Assembly (NCBI GenBank): GCA_944321085.1
Contig: CALUJY010000009.1
Span: forward strand, 43,956-107,955
DNA: 64,000 nt
Source: an uncultured Barnesiella sp.
GTDB taxonomy: Bacteria > Bacteroidota > Bacteroidia > Bacteroidales > Barnesiellaceae_A
Reading direction: 5' to 3'
Shown: in pieces, positions 44,513 through 52,794 of the stretch
How the letters are laid out: each line of letters begins with the position of its first letter
Numbering within the stretch: the first letter of the stretch is position 1
Translations under genes and position numbers: made by a program
Notes under the pieces: generated by a model
Seen by the model: only the letters and a program-made list of their open reading frames with translations
Told to the model about the DNA's origin: nothing
The model's database searches: none

Positions 44513-45139
44513 ATGAATCTAATAAATTATGCTGCGCCGCTTATCTCGTTCTTGTCGGAGCAAGATGAGTATAACAGACAGATGGATATGGCGAAGCTTC
44601 GCCAGAACATGATGAATGATCTTTATCAGCGGCAGATGGATAATGCTACGACAGCATTCAATCGCAGTTACTACCGCAACTACCTCGATAATGCCAATTC
44701 GCGCAATATGTTGAAACGTGTGCGAGAGGAGTTGGGCGAACAGATCAAGGCGGCTCGTAATCGCGCAGTGGCTACCGGAGCTACGGGTGAGGCTGTTGCC
44801 GCCGTACAGAAGTATAATAATCGTACGCTCGATAACGTAGTCGGTTCGCTGGCGGCTGCCGAAGAGGCGAACAAAGAGAATGTCGCTTCGCTTTATGATG
44901 CGCAACGACAACAGCTCGACAATATGATGACAACATCGACCATGAAGTATTTCGAAGATGCTTCGGCTTTGAGTAAGGCTATGAACGATAGCAGACAACA
45001 GTTGTTGATGGGCTTTGGCTCTCAATATATGAAGCGTTTGGAAGACTTTTTAAGAAGACAATCGGGAAATGACGCATGGCCTGAGCAGTCGAATGATGGA
45101 GGAGATTATTTCTCGGACGAAAACTATATGATGTCATGA
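44513..45139 (+). CDS. Phage internal-virion-like coiled-coil protein
   Basis: A 208-residue alpha-helical protein. After a short hydrophobic start (MNLINYAAPLISFLSEQ) it is rich in glutamine, asparagine and methionine. It has a long coiled-coil region and the segment AARNRAVATGATGEAVAAVQ. Podovirus internal virion or ejection proteins (T7 gp14-like) share this size, composition and glycine/alanine hinge. The assignment is by resemblance, not by a proven motif. First gene of a three-gene plus-strand operon divergent from the terminase; its stop overlaps the next start (ATGA at 45136-45139). Confidence 0.55.
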   Translation: MNLINYAAPLISFLSEQDEYNRQMDMAKLRQNMMNDLYQRQMDNATTAFNRSYYRNYLDNANSRNMLKRVREELGEQIKAARNRAVATGATGEAVAAVQKYNNRTLDNVVGSLAAAEEANKENVASLYDAQRQQLDNMMTTSTMKYFEDASALSKAMNDSRQQLLMGFGSQYMKRLEDFLRRQSGNDAWPEQSNDGGDYFSDENYMMS

Positions 45140-45450
45140 AAAGAAAGGAAAATATAAAAGAGTGGTTGTCGCATCTGATGGAGCGGCATGCTGTCGAATT
45201 TGCCGATGATATCGATAACGCCGAGGGCGATGTCGCTCTTGCCGATGAAGATGCCCTTACCGAGATGTGCCGCCTTGTGCGTCCTTATCCGCCGTTGCCC
45301 GGTGGCAGGCGTGTGCTTCGGGCATTGGTCTCTTGGTATGTGCCGCGTAGCGTAGATGATGTGGATTATTTTGCAAAACGTTACCGGGTATGGAAGCTAT
45401 TGCCTACTATGGTGACAGAAGTATTGTGTAAAAGAAAAGAACAACAATGA
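45136..45450 (+). CDS. Hypothetical protein of the phage-like operon
   Basis: A 104-residue protein not recognised. It is acidic in its first half (AVEFADDIDNAEGDVALADE) and basic with aromatic residues in the second (SWYVPRSVDDVDYFAKRYRV). There is no signal peptide or membrane segment. It overlaps the genes on both sides by four bases, so it is translationally coupled within the operon. Confidence 0.7.
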   Translation: MKRKENIKEWLSHLMERHAVEFADDIDNAEGDVALADEDALTEMCRLVRPYPPLPGGRRVLRALVSWYVPRSVDDVDYFAKRYRVWKLLPTMVTEVLCKRKEQQ

Positions 45451-48041
45451 GAGAGGAAGAAAAACAATATGAAATGGAGCGCGATACAGAAGCTCCGCTC
45501 TATGTGATGGGAATGCCTACCGATAACTTACTCGATAGGGTAGCGTCGTGGAGCGAAGACGACGATGTCGCAACACAACAGAACGAAGACGAGCAAGTTG
45601 TGCAGCAGTCGGAAGATTTGCCGAGAAAAAATCAACGAAGAGTGTTGGGAGATTCGCAAGGAGTACGGGTGTTAAGACCGATAGATATTCCTCAGGATAA
45701 TTCTTCTTTCCGAGTTGTACCGCTACCGGATTATTTCCCGGGAAATAATCAACGGGAAATGGTAGATAATCCGCAAGGAATGCGGGCGTTAAGGCGGAGG
45801 AATATTCATGGTAATGAGTATATTCCTATTGCACCTTATCCGACGGATAATTTGCGAGTTGAGCAACAACCTACTGAACCGATGACGTCATATATAAGAC
45901 AAGGTATGGGCAGAGGTGAGACTGTTCCCCCCACTCTGACAGTTAACGATTTCCAAAAATTACGACCGAGTTCACGGCTGATGTCGTATCTTAGTAAAAG
46001 ATATCCTGAACAAGAGGCTACTCCTGCAACTCTTCCGACGGATAATTTGCGAGTAGAGCAACAACCTGTACTTCCTCCTGATGTGGCGGCCAAAGAACCG
46101 CATGTGGGGTTGGGTATGGACCATGCAACAAGTGTTATTGATGGTTTGCGTGTAGCATTGGAGCGTACTAGACTTTCGTGGGATTATATTGAGGCACAGG
46201 CGCGGCGTTTTATAAACGGCGAACAGCAACGAGGCAAAGAGTACGAACGGGCTTTGCAAAGAGTGACAGAAGCCGGAATAGATAGTGACGAGAAGTTGCA
46301 ATCGCAGCTGGATGCGTTGTCCAAGTCTTCCCGAATATCCGATAAAGAAGATGCGTTGGCCTTGATGTCAGTGCAGAAATTGCGTAATGAAGGTATAGAG
46401 TGGAACGAATTGCCCAACGTGTTGCGCGAAATGTCACAAGTGCCGGGAGAGGCTTCTCGCGATTTGGAAAGTATAAGCAGACAGTATGCCGAACTGCCTG
46501 ACACTGAGGGCGCCGCTGCAATAGCCGATATAGGTGCCAATATTGTGGGTGGGGCATTGCCTGTGGCTTTGGCAATAGCTCTTACTCCCAAGGCAGCAGC
46601 TGTGGCAGGAGCCGGTGTTGTAGTGACAGATATTGCTACTACGATTGCTGATGCGCAAATGAGGGTAGATGCTTATGAACACGATACCGGCAAAAAAGTC
46701 AGCGGCGTGCAGCGTGGCATGTATGTTACTGCTGCTACTGCTACCAATGTCTTGATGGATGTGCTTTTGAATTCTTCGGTATTTGGTAAGCTCCTGCCCA
46801 ATAAAGTAGCCGATATAGCAGATAAGTTAATGGTAGAGATAATGAGTAGTCCCGTAGCTCAGGCAGAGTTTAACGCCATGACAAGGCAGGTGTTGCAAAA
46901 CGAGGCGCGAGCTTATGCTAAGCAGGTTACCGGAGCTGCGGTGTCAGGAGCTATGACGAGTGGCGCTTTGGAGGCCGAACAGAGCATCTATACAGGTGAA
47001 TTTCCTGAATTGCAGCGCGTCGTAAATTCTACTGTCGAAGGCTTTATAATGGGCGGTGTGGCCGGTAGTGCTCTTGCCGGGGCACAAGCCTATGATACGC
47101 ACCGTAAGCGATATGAGGCCGATAATATCTACTATGCAAGTCGTACGGAAGGACCGTATGAGGGCCGATTCCCCATGGGAGAGATACGCGATATAAAGTA
47201 TCAAGACGATGGATATATGGAAGGTACGGTATATTCTCCTAACAGCGGAACAAAACGTCAGAGAGTTCCTATAGAAAACATTGTGAGCGGGTCTTATCGT
47301 GAGGCTGTGGAGGGGAAAAGTTTTAAAGATTTGATGCATGACAACTACATAATTCCCGATGGACAACTGAACTATTATCGGGAACGGTGGGAGAAGTTGA
47401 GAAAGAGTAATACTCACGAGGCTGCTATGGAGCAAAATGAAATATTGCAAGATGTGGCGGCCTCGATGGGAGTACCCATAAAAGTGTATGAACATTATGA
47501 AGACTTGCCTCCGGAAGTAAAGAAAAATAAAGAGAGTCGCAATGCTGTCGGGCTGACAATAGAAGGTAGAGATATAGCTTTGGTGCTTCCAATGTGTAAC
47601 TATCTGACTTTCGATGGGGTATTGAGCACAATACGACATGAGTTGGTAGGACATCGAGGATTGCCTCGCCTATATGAGACGAGATGGGAGTATAACAGAG
47701 AATTGGACCGTGTAGGGCCGACGGTGGTAAGAGAGCAAAATATCGAAAGACGAAAGATAGAACCCGATTGGAAAGATTTACAATATCGTCCTACCGTAAA
47801 AGCACGTGCAGGAGTGGAAGAGAGTTTCTCTCGTACGGCAGAAAAGAGACGATATGATAAAGGTCGACACTCAGGTAGCGAAGGCTTGAAAGATCCTACA
47901 TTGAGGAAGAGCGATCGTAATATGCGTAACGCTACGATTAATGAACAACGATCCGGAATTAAGTTGCCCGCTGGAAACCCGATGCCGACTATCCTCGAAA
48001 TTGAGGAGCAGCGTAAACGTGAGCGCAAGCGGCAAAAGTAA
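45447..48041 (+). CDS. Large phage-like polyvalent protein with HExxxH zincin-like motif
   Basis: An 864-residue protein, the largest of the island. The N-terminal 215 residues are low-complexity with internal repeats: PTDNLRVEQQP occurs at 132-142 and 197-207, and a NQR...QG(V/M)R.LR motif occurs near 63 and 100. Helical and coiled-coil segments follow. A hydrophobic alanine/valine-rich stretch (about 368-395) could insert in membrane. Residues 575-625 contain a small beta-barrel-like segment (GTVYSPNSGTKRQRVPIENI). Then TIRHELVGHRGLP has an HExxxH-type motif with H731, as in metallopeptidase-like modules of phage polyvalent proteins. The C-terminus is basic. An ejection or internal virion role is inferred. 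Confidence 0.6.
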   Translation: MREEEKQYEMERDTEAPLYVMGMPTDNLLDRVASWSEDDDVATQQNEDEQVVQQSEDLPRKNQRRVLGDSQGVRVLRPIDIPQDNSSFRVVPLPDYFPGNNQREMVDNPQGMRALRRRNIHGNEYIPIAPYPTDNLRVEQQPTEPMTSYIRQGMGRGETVPPTLTVNDFQKLRPSSRLMSYLSKRYPEQEATPATLPTDNLRVEQQPVLPPDVAAKEPHVGLGMDHATSVIDGLRVALERTRLSWDYIEAQARRFINGEQQRGKEYERALQRVTEAGIDSDEKLQSQLDALSKSSRISDKEDALALMSVQKLRNEGIEWNELPNVLREMSQVPGEASRDLESISRQYAELPDTEGAAAIADIGANIVGGALPVALAIALTPKAAAVAGAGVVVTDIATTIADAQMRVDAYEHDTGKKVSGVQRGMYVTAATATNVLMDVLLNSSVFGKLLPNKVADIADKLMVEIMSSPVAQAEFNAMTRQVLQNEARAYAKQVTGAAVSGAMTSGALEAEQSIYTGEFPELQRVVNSTVEGFIMGGVAGSALAGAQAYDTHRKRYEADNIYYASRTEGPYEGRFPMGEIRDIKYQDDGYMEGTVYSPNSGTKRQRVPIENIVSGSYREAVEGKSFKDLMHDNYIIPDGQLNYYRERWEKLRKSNTHEAAMEQNEILQDVAASMGVPIKVYEHYEDLPPEVKKNKESRNAVGLTIEGRDIALVLPMCNYLTFDGVLSTIRHELVGHRGLPRLYETRWEYNRELDRVGPTVVREQNIERRKIEPDWKDLQYRPTVKARAGVEESFSRTAEKRRYDKGRHSGSEGLKDPTLRKSDRNMRNATINEQRSGIKLPAGNPMPTILEIEEQRKRERKRQK
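45840..46067 (+). repeat. Two copies of a 33-bp repeat inside the large phage-like gene
   Basis: Copies at 45840-45872 and 46035-46067 differ by one base and encode PTDNLRVEQQP. They are 195 bp apart and keep the frame. Confidence 0.85.
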
Positions 48042-48049
48042 TCTGATAT

Positions 48050-48085
48050 GAAATAGTCGCCCTATTGCAATAGGGCGACTATTTC
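48050..48085. terminator. 16-bp hairpin between convergent genes
   Basis: GAAATAGTCGCCCTAT (48050-48065) pairs perfectly with 48070-48085 around TGCA. It lies between the phage-like operon end (48041) and the TPR regulator stop (48115), so it probably serves both directions. Confidence 0.75.
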
Positions 48086-48114
48086 GTTATAAAAGCTCCT
48101 GTGGCGTTTGCCAT

Positions 48115-49851
48115 TTACAATGTTTCCAAATAGTCATTGAGAGAAACATCTTTGGAAAGACCCATTTTTTTGTGCATGCGGTATCGGGAGATAATGACCG
48201 ATTTGGGTTGTACCGACATCATGAGGGCTACTTGTTTGTTGCTGATACCCATTTTATAATAAGCACATAATTTACGTTCGTTTTCGGTGAGAGAAGGATG
48301 TAGCTCTTTGAGCTTTTTGAAAAACGAAGGGTGTACTTCGTCGAAGTGTTTTTTGAAATTTTCCCATTCGTCTTCTTTTTTGAAAGACTCTTGTATCTTC
48401 CCGAGTATGACGCCGGCCACTTGACGGTCTATCTGCTTTTCCTCTTGCATTTGACGGATATAATCCGATAGAGCTTCTAACGTTTTTATTTGGCTTACGG
48501 ATAGCAGTTTGTCGGATGAGAGTTCGCGGCTTTTGGCTTCGACTTTTCCGGTGAGTTCTTTTTCTTTCGATTCGTAAAGGAGCTTCCTTTCCTGCGCTCT
48601 TTTGCGTAACAGGTAAATGATAATACCCGAGAGGATAAGCAGTAGTAACAAAGCGATAGCAACAATAGTACCGATGATAACCGATTGGCGTTTCTCTATT
48701 TCGAGTTCGTGCAGCCGCATGTTATTTTGTGCTATTTCTTGTCGTATTTTCTCTTTCTGAATATCGGTGCGCATGTCGAGAATGCGGATAGAGTCTTGAT
48801 ACTCTTCTGCCATGACACGGAATCGATATGCATCTTCCCATTCGCTTCTACTGCCGTGAATTTGCGACAAGAGTTTATAGATGTCGCCTTCCTGTCCGAA
48901 TGTGAGTAGATTGGTCTGTGCGTATTGGTACGCACTGTCGGCATATATGAGTGCGCTATCGAGTTGATTCTGAGCGAAAAGCCATGCTGCTTTGTTTTTG
49001 ATGGCGTTGACGCGGCATTGCCAGTTGCCTGTTTTCAAGGCGGTGTCATATAATTCTCTGAGCCATTTCTCCTGTTCGTTGCTGTCGTCCAATAGTTTGA
49101 AATAGGATGCGATGCAGTAGTATCGCATTTCTTGTACGTCGGCCGGGGCATCGTGGTACTTGTCGATGATGGAACGTAAAAGTTTTCGTGCTTTCTCTTC
49201 TTGTCCGGTTTTCTCATAAATATATGCTATTTGTTGGCATGAGAGAAGGTATGAGTGTAAGTTATTGTTTTGTTTGAAGAGTTGTTGTGCGCGTTGCAGA
49301 TAGATAAAGGCTTCATCGTATTCTTCGATGAGGAGATATACAAGTCCGGTATTGCCGTTGGCTACGGCAGTCTGAGCCGAGTCGCCGACGGCGGTGAAAT
49401 AAGGCGTCGTGAGCGATAGTAACTTGAAGGCTTCAATATAGTTTCCCATATTGATGAGTATGTTGCTTTTTAAGGCGAGTAGGCGGTGGTAATCGTAAGG
49501 GTAGCGGGTCGAGTCGGCAACGGCTATGGCATGATTGGTTTTGGAAAGCATATCGGTGAAGTCGGACGGCCCGTTTATGTAGACGTCGAAGAAGATGGTT
49601 CTTGCCAAAAGGTCGTTATTGTCAAGACTGTCGGCGATGGAGTATAGGCGTGCAATGATGCTATCGGTATAGGTGCTTTTTTCGTTGCCGATGAGTCTGA
49701 CAAGCGAGTCGGCTTGCGGTTCGATAGGTTTCCAAAAAGAATTCTCTTTACCGGGCGCAGCAGATATACATGCAAATGCGATAATTATAAAAATAAGGTT
49801 TCTGATACTTGTGGATGCTTTTTTAAGGGTTGTATATCGTTTGTATATCAT
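48115..49851 (-). CDS. Membrane TPR protein with LuxR-like helix-turn-helix
   Basis: A 578-residue regulator of a common Bacteroidetes design. It has an N-terminal signal or anchor (about 18-33), six or so periplasmic TPRs (about 45-370, for example NGNTGLVYLLIEEYDEAFIY), one membrane helix (about 395-417, IIGTIVAIALLLLLILSGII) and a coiled coil. The cytoplasmic helix-turn-helix reads LTENERKLCAYYKMGISNKQ followed by VQPKSVIISRYRMHKKMG. It would carry a periplasmic signal to DNA without phosphorylation. It is divergent from the T9SS cargo operon with directly abutting promoters, making that operon its likely target. Confidence 0.88.
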   Translation of the reverse strand: MIYKRYTTLKKASTSIRNLIFIIIAFACISAAPGKENSFWKPIEPQADSLVRLIGNEKSTYTDSIIARLYSIADSLDNNDLLARTIFFDVYINGPSDFTDMLSKTNHAIAVADSTRYPYDYHRLLALKSNILINMGNYIEAFKLLSLTTPYFTAVGDSAQTAVANGNTGLVYLLIEEYDEAFIYLQRAQQLFKQNNNLHSYLLSCQQIAYIYEKTGQEEKARKLLRSIIDKYHDAPADVQEMRYYCIASYFKLLDDSNEQEKWLRELYDTALKTGNWQCRVNAIKNKAAWLFAQNQLDSALIYADSAYQYAQTNLLTFGQEGDIYKLLSQIHGSRSEWEDAYRFRVMAEEYQDSIRILDMRTDIQKEKIRQEIAQNNMRLHELEIEKRQSVIIGTIVAIALLLLLILSGIIIYLLRKRAQERKLLYESKEKELTGKVEAKSRELSSDKLLSVSQIKTLEALSDYIRQMQEEKQIDRQVAGVILGKIQESFKKEDEWENFKKHFDEVHPSFFKKLKELHPSLTENERKLCAYYKMGISNKQVALMMSVQPKSVIISRYRMHKKMGLSKDVSLNDYLETL

Positions 49852-49856
49852 ATTTT

Positions 49857-49888
49857 TTTGTTTTTGGCACTCGGCTTACGTATCATTG
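49857..49888 (+). promoter_or_regulatory. Promoter of the T9SS cargo operon
   Basis: TTTG (49857-49860), a 20-bp spacer and TATCATTG (49881-49888): a perfect -33 and a -7 with one mismatch. The start codon is about 22 nt after the predicted transcript start. Confidence 0.7.
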
Positions 49889-49896
49889 CAAAAATA
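49889..49896 (-). promoter_or_regulatory. Promoter -7 box of the TPR regulator gene
   Basis: TATTTTTG on the minus strand directly abuts the plus-strand -7 box at 49881-49888, so polymerase binding at the two promoters should be mutually exclusive. No canonical -33. Confidence 0.5.
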
Positions 49897-49916
49897 ATAA
49901 TTTCGCACGTAATAAA

Positions 49917-51287
49917 ATGATGCTTATGAAAAACATTTACCTATTATTAGTAGTACTGTCCGGAGCGATGGTTTGCTACGGACAAGAGCTGCCGCAAACA
50001 GGGGCACCTATTTTATCGAAAGTTTCGGGTATGGAGAAGAGTGCAGCAAAAGTGTCTGCCGTTGCTTCGTATGAGTTGCCTGCCGGCCTTCGTTGCTTGG
50101 GGACAATCAATGCCGAGACGGGAGCTGTGTGCAATTTTTTGTCGTTTAATCGTACGATGAACGGACAGCATTTTTTGTGGGCTCCTCGTCAAATGGACGT
50201 TACATATATAAATAATACAGAAGGCGCTACAAGTTATCTGTGGAGTGTGCCCGGTGGTAATGCTACGGGACAAACGACAGAGAATTGTACGGTACAATAT
50301 TATGAGTCCGGGTCGTATGCTTTCCCGACATTGTTTGTTACCGAAGCCGGTGGTAGCAGCGACTATACAGCCGAAGGCGCTTTGAAAGTAGGCGGTAAGG
50401 CTGAGATATGCTGTGCCGACACACGTGAATGGGGCGTTACATATCAAACAGCATATTATCCGCTGAATGCCGGAGGCGGTGCAACCGCCGGATGGTTAGG
50501 CGGTACCAATAGTGCGGGGATGACAGGTTATGGCAATCTTTTTATGACCTCGCAGAAGAATGCTCACATGACAGGTGTGAATGTCTATTTACCGTTTAAG
50601 CCGACTAAATGGGCTGCCGATAGCCGTTTGTTGTTGCAAGTGTGGTATCCGGTGGCGGACGAAGAAAGTGGAACGCTCGATCTCACAGGTCTTCCTATTG
50701 AGGTTGTCTATTTGGATATGAGCGAGATACGTGAGGCCGAAGAGGATGAACTTGCCATACGTAATGCTGCGGTTGCCGAGTTTCGTTTTGAAACTCCGTT
50801 GCAAATATGGGACAAACCGTTATTCTTTGTTACGGTAGAAGGTTTTGGTACTGACCCCGAGGCCGAGGATTTCTGTATGCTTACCGAGATTATTGGTAAA
50901 GAGATGACAGAAGTAGAATTGACGAACTTGATGGCTCATAACTCTTTTGTGAGGTATGGCGGTACAGATTACCAGATGCCAATCAACTATTTCGGTACAA
51001 TGCCCGGTGCATCGTTTATGATATGTCCTATTATAGACAATCTTGAAGATAGCGGTGTAGAGAGTGTAACGTCTTCGCCAACCGTGTTGCGTACAGAGGG
51101 TAAAAGGTTGACGATATGCAATGCCCAAGCTACCGATGTGCGTGTAATAGACTTGTGTGGCATGACGGTTGCGCAGACTACTTTGGATGGAGAAGTGACG
51201 GTCGAAGTAGGCCGTGCGGGTGTCTATATCGTGCAGCTGTTGCGAGATGGTATGCAAGTAGATGTGAAGAAAGTAATGATGCGATAA
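49917..51287 (+). CDS. T9SS-exported surface protein with PKD-like domain
   Basis: About 456 residues with a signal peptide (MKNIYLLLVVLSGAMVCYGQ from ATG 49926; ATG 49917 and 49920 are possible). A PKD-like beta-sandwich (about 85-150) contains TYINNTEGATSYLWSVPGG and CTVQYYESGSYAFPTLFV. A larger region of unknown fold (about 150-370) follows. A C-terminal T9SS sorting domain ends AGVYIVQLLRDGMQVDVKKV. It is probably a cell-surface or secreted structural protein or adhesin. First of three co-transcribed T9SS cargo genes; the next begins 26 bp later. Confidence 0.8.
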   Translation: MMLMKNIYLLLVVLSGAMVCYGQELPQTGAPILSKVSGMEKSAAKVSAVASYELPAGLRCLGTINAETGAVCNFLSFNRTMNGQHFLWAPRQMDVTYINNTEGATSYLWSVPGGNATGQTTENCTVQYYESGSYAFPTLFVTEAGGSSDYTAEGALKVGGKAEICCADTREWGVTYQTAYYPLNAGGGATAGWLGGTNSAGMTGYGNLFMTSQKNAHMTGVNVYLPFKPTKWAADSRLLLQVWYPVADEESGTLDLTGLPIEVVYLDMSEIREAEEDELAIRNAAVAEFRFETPLQIWDKPLFFVTVEGFGTDPEAEDFCMLTEIIGKEMTEVELTNLMAHNSFVRYGGTDYQMPINYFGTMPGASFMICPIIDNLEDSGVESVTSSPTVLRTEGKRLTICNAQATDVRVIDLCGMTVAQTTLDGEVTVEVGRAGVYIVQLLRDGMQVDVKKVMMR

Positions 51288-51313
51288 ATAAAAAATGTTT
51301 CACTTTTTAATAA

Positions 51314-52783
51314 ATGCGTAGTATGAAGAAAATTACATTATTAGCCGTTTCAGCAGCCATGTTGCTGTGCAGCGGCGCACAAGCCCAGCATGTGTGGAAA
51401 TATGTTGCCACGGGTGATGCCACATCTTATGCTATTCGCGATGATGGTTCGTTATGGACTTGTGGTTGGAACGAGCAAGGACAGATGGGCGTTCCCGAAG
51501 TTTCGGAGCGTACGGCCAATTGGAGCCTTGTAGGAAGCGATAAAGACTGGAAACTTGCCGTAGGTGGTAAGGCTTATGCTTTCTTGATGAAAGAAAATGG
51601 TACGTTGTGGGCCGTGGGTACCGCCGAGTCGGGTGTGCAAGGCACAAACTCGAGTATGTCTAACCGCACGCCTATGCAGATAGGAACCGATAATGACTGG
51701 GTGTATGTGGCTGCCGTACGTTTCTGGGGATATACGGGCTTTGCCATTAAGGCCGACGGTACATTGTGGGGCTGGGGCTCCAACAATAGCTATCAGTTGT
51801 GCAATGGTACGACGACAAGTTCTACGGTACCCGTGCAGATAGGAACTGATAACGATTGGAAGATGGTAACCTCGGGAGACTCTCACGTACTTGCTATTAA
51901 GACCGACGGTACATTGTGGGGCTGGGGTAACAATGTAAATGGCGGCCTGGGTATTGCCAATACCAACGGTGCCAATTATGATACCCCCGTACAAATCGGT
52001 ACCGATAATGACTGGGCTTTTGTACAAGCCATATCGAACCGCACGTATGCTGTGAAGACCGACGGTACTTTGTGGGCTGCCGGTAGCAACTCAAACAACA
52101 TCCTGGGCTTCAACCAATCGGAGGAAGAGCTGGAAAGCAATGTCTACGAGTTCCGACAAGTGACTGCCGTTACAGAGCCCGTAATATCTGTATCGGGTTG
52201 CGAAGAGACCGTATCGGTAGCTACCGGTACCAATGGCGTCATAGAGCATGTATATATGTGGGGTTGGAACTCTGATGGTGCTCTGGGCGACAACAACGGC
52301 CGCTTGTGGCAAGGCAGCTCTGCCAATATACCTTTGGAGACGACTCCCGTATCGCCGTTATTGCCCGAAGGGGTTACATTCTCGGTAGTATCATCGGGAC
52401 AATCCTATTCGCTCGCTTTGGCATCTGACGGTACATTGTATGGCTGGGGACGTAACAAAGGCGGACAACTGGGAGATGGTACAGAATACGATGTGCTTCA
52501 ACTCAGCTATTACAAGAAACCTTTCGAGATAGAGTGCCCGCAAAATGAAGTAGGTGCCGTGACCGGCGTACGCAATGACGGTATGGTGAAGTTTGACGGT
52601 ACATACATAATGGCACAAGAGCCTATATCGAATGTGTATGTGTATGGTATAAACGGTCAGACAGTCATGCAACGTGATGTAGTAGAGGGTACTTATGGGC
52701 TGGATAACCTTGCCAAGGGAGTATATCTGCTGCAATACGAGAACAACGGTGAGCGTTTTGTACAAAAGATTGTAAGACGTTAA
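51314..52783 (+). CDS. T9SS-exported RCC1-repeat surface protein
   Basis: A 489-residue protein with signal peptide MKKITLLAVSAAMLLCSGA (from ATG 51323; ATG 51314 adds MRS). Six or seven RCC1/BLIP-II-type propeller repeats span about 30-410, with the recurrent core AIKADGTLWGWGSN and QIGTDNDWKMV. The C-terminal T9SS domain starts near 420 and ends AKGVYLLQYENNGERFVQKI. Several repeats are close at DNA level too (near 51750 and 51898). A surface protein-interaction role is likely; no enzyme motif was seen. It sits 11 bp before the LRR gene. Confidence 0.87.
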   Translation: MRSMKKITLLAVSAAMLLCSGAQAQHVWKYVATGDATSYAIRDDGSLWTCGWNEQGQMGVPEVSERTANWSLVGSDKDWKLAVGGKAYAFLMKENGTLWAVGTAESGVQGTNSSMSNRTPMQIGTDNDWVYVAAVRFWGYTGFAIKADGTLWGWGSNNSYQLCNGTTTSSTVPVQIGTDNDWKMVTSGDSHVLAIKTDGTLWGWGNNVNGGLGIANTNGANYDTPVQIGTDNDWAFVQAISNRTYAVKTDGTLWAAGSNSNNILGFNQSEEELESNVYEFRQVTAVTEPVISVSGCEETVSVATGTNGVIEHVYMWGWNSDGALGDNNGRLWQGSSANIPLETTPVSPLLPEGVTFSVVSSGQSYSLALASDGTLYGWGRNKGGQLGDGTEYDVLQLSYYKKPFEIECPQNEVGAVTGVRNDGMVKFDGTYIMAQEPISNVYVYGINGQTVMQRDVVEGTYGLDNLAKGVYLLQYENNGERFVQKIVRR

Positions 52784-52794
52784 AACAATAAACA

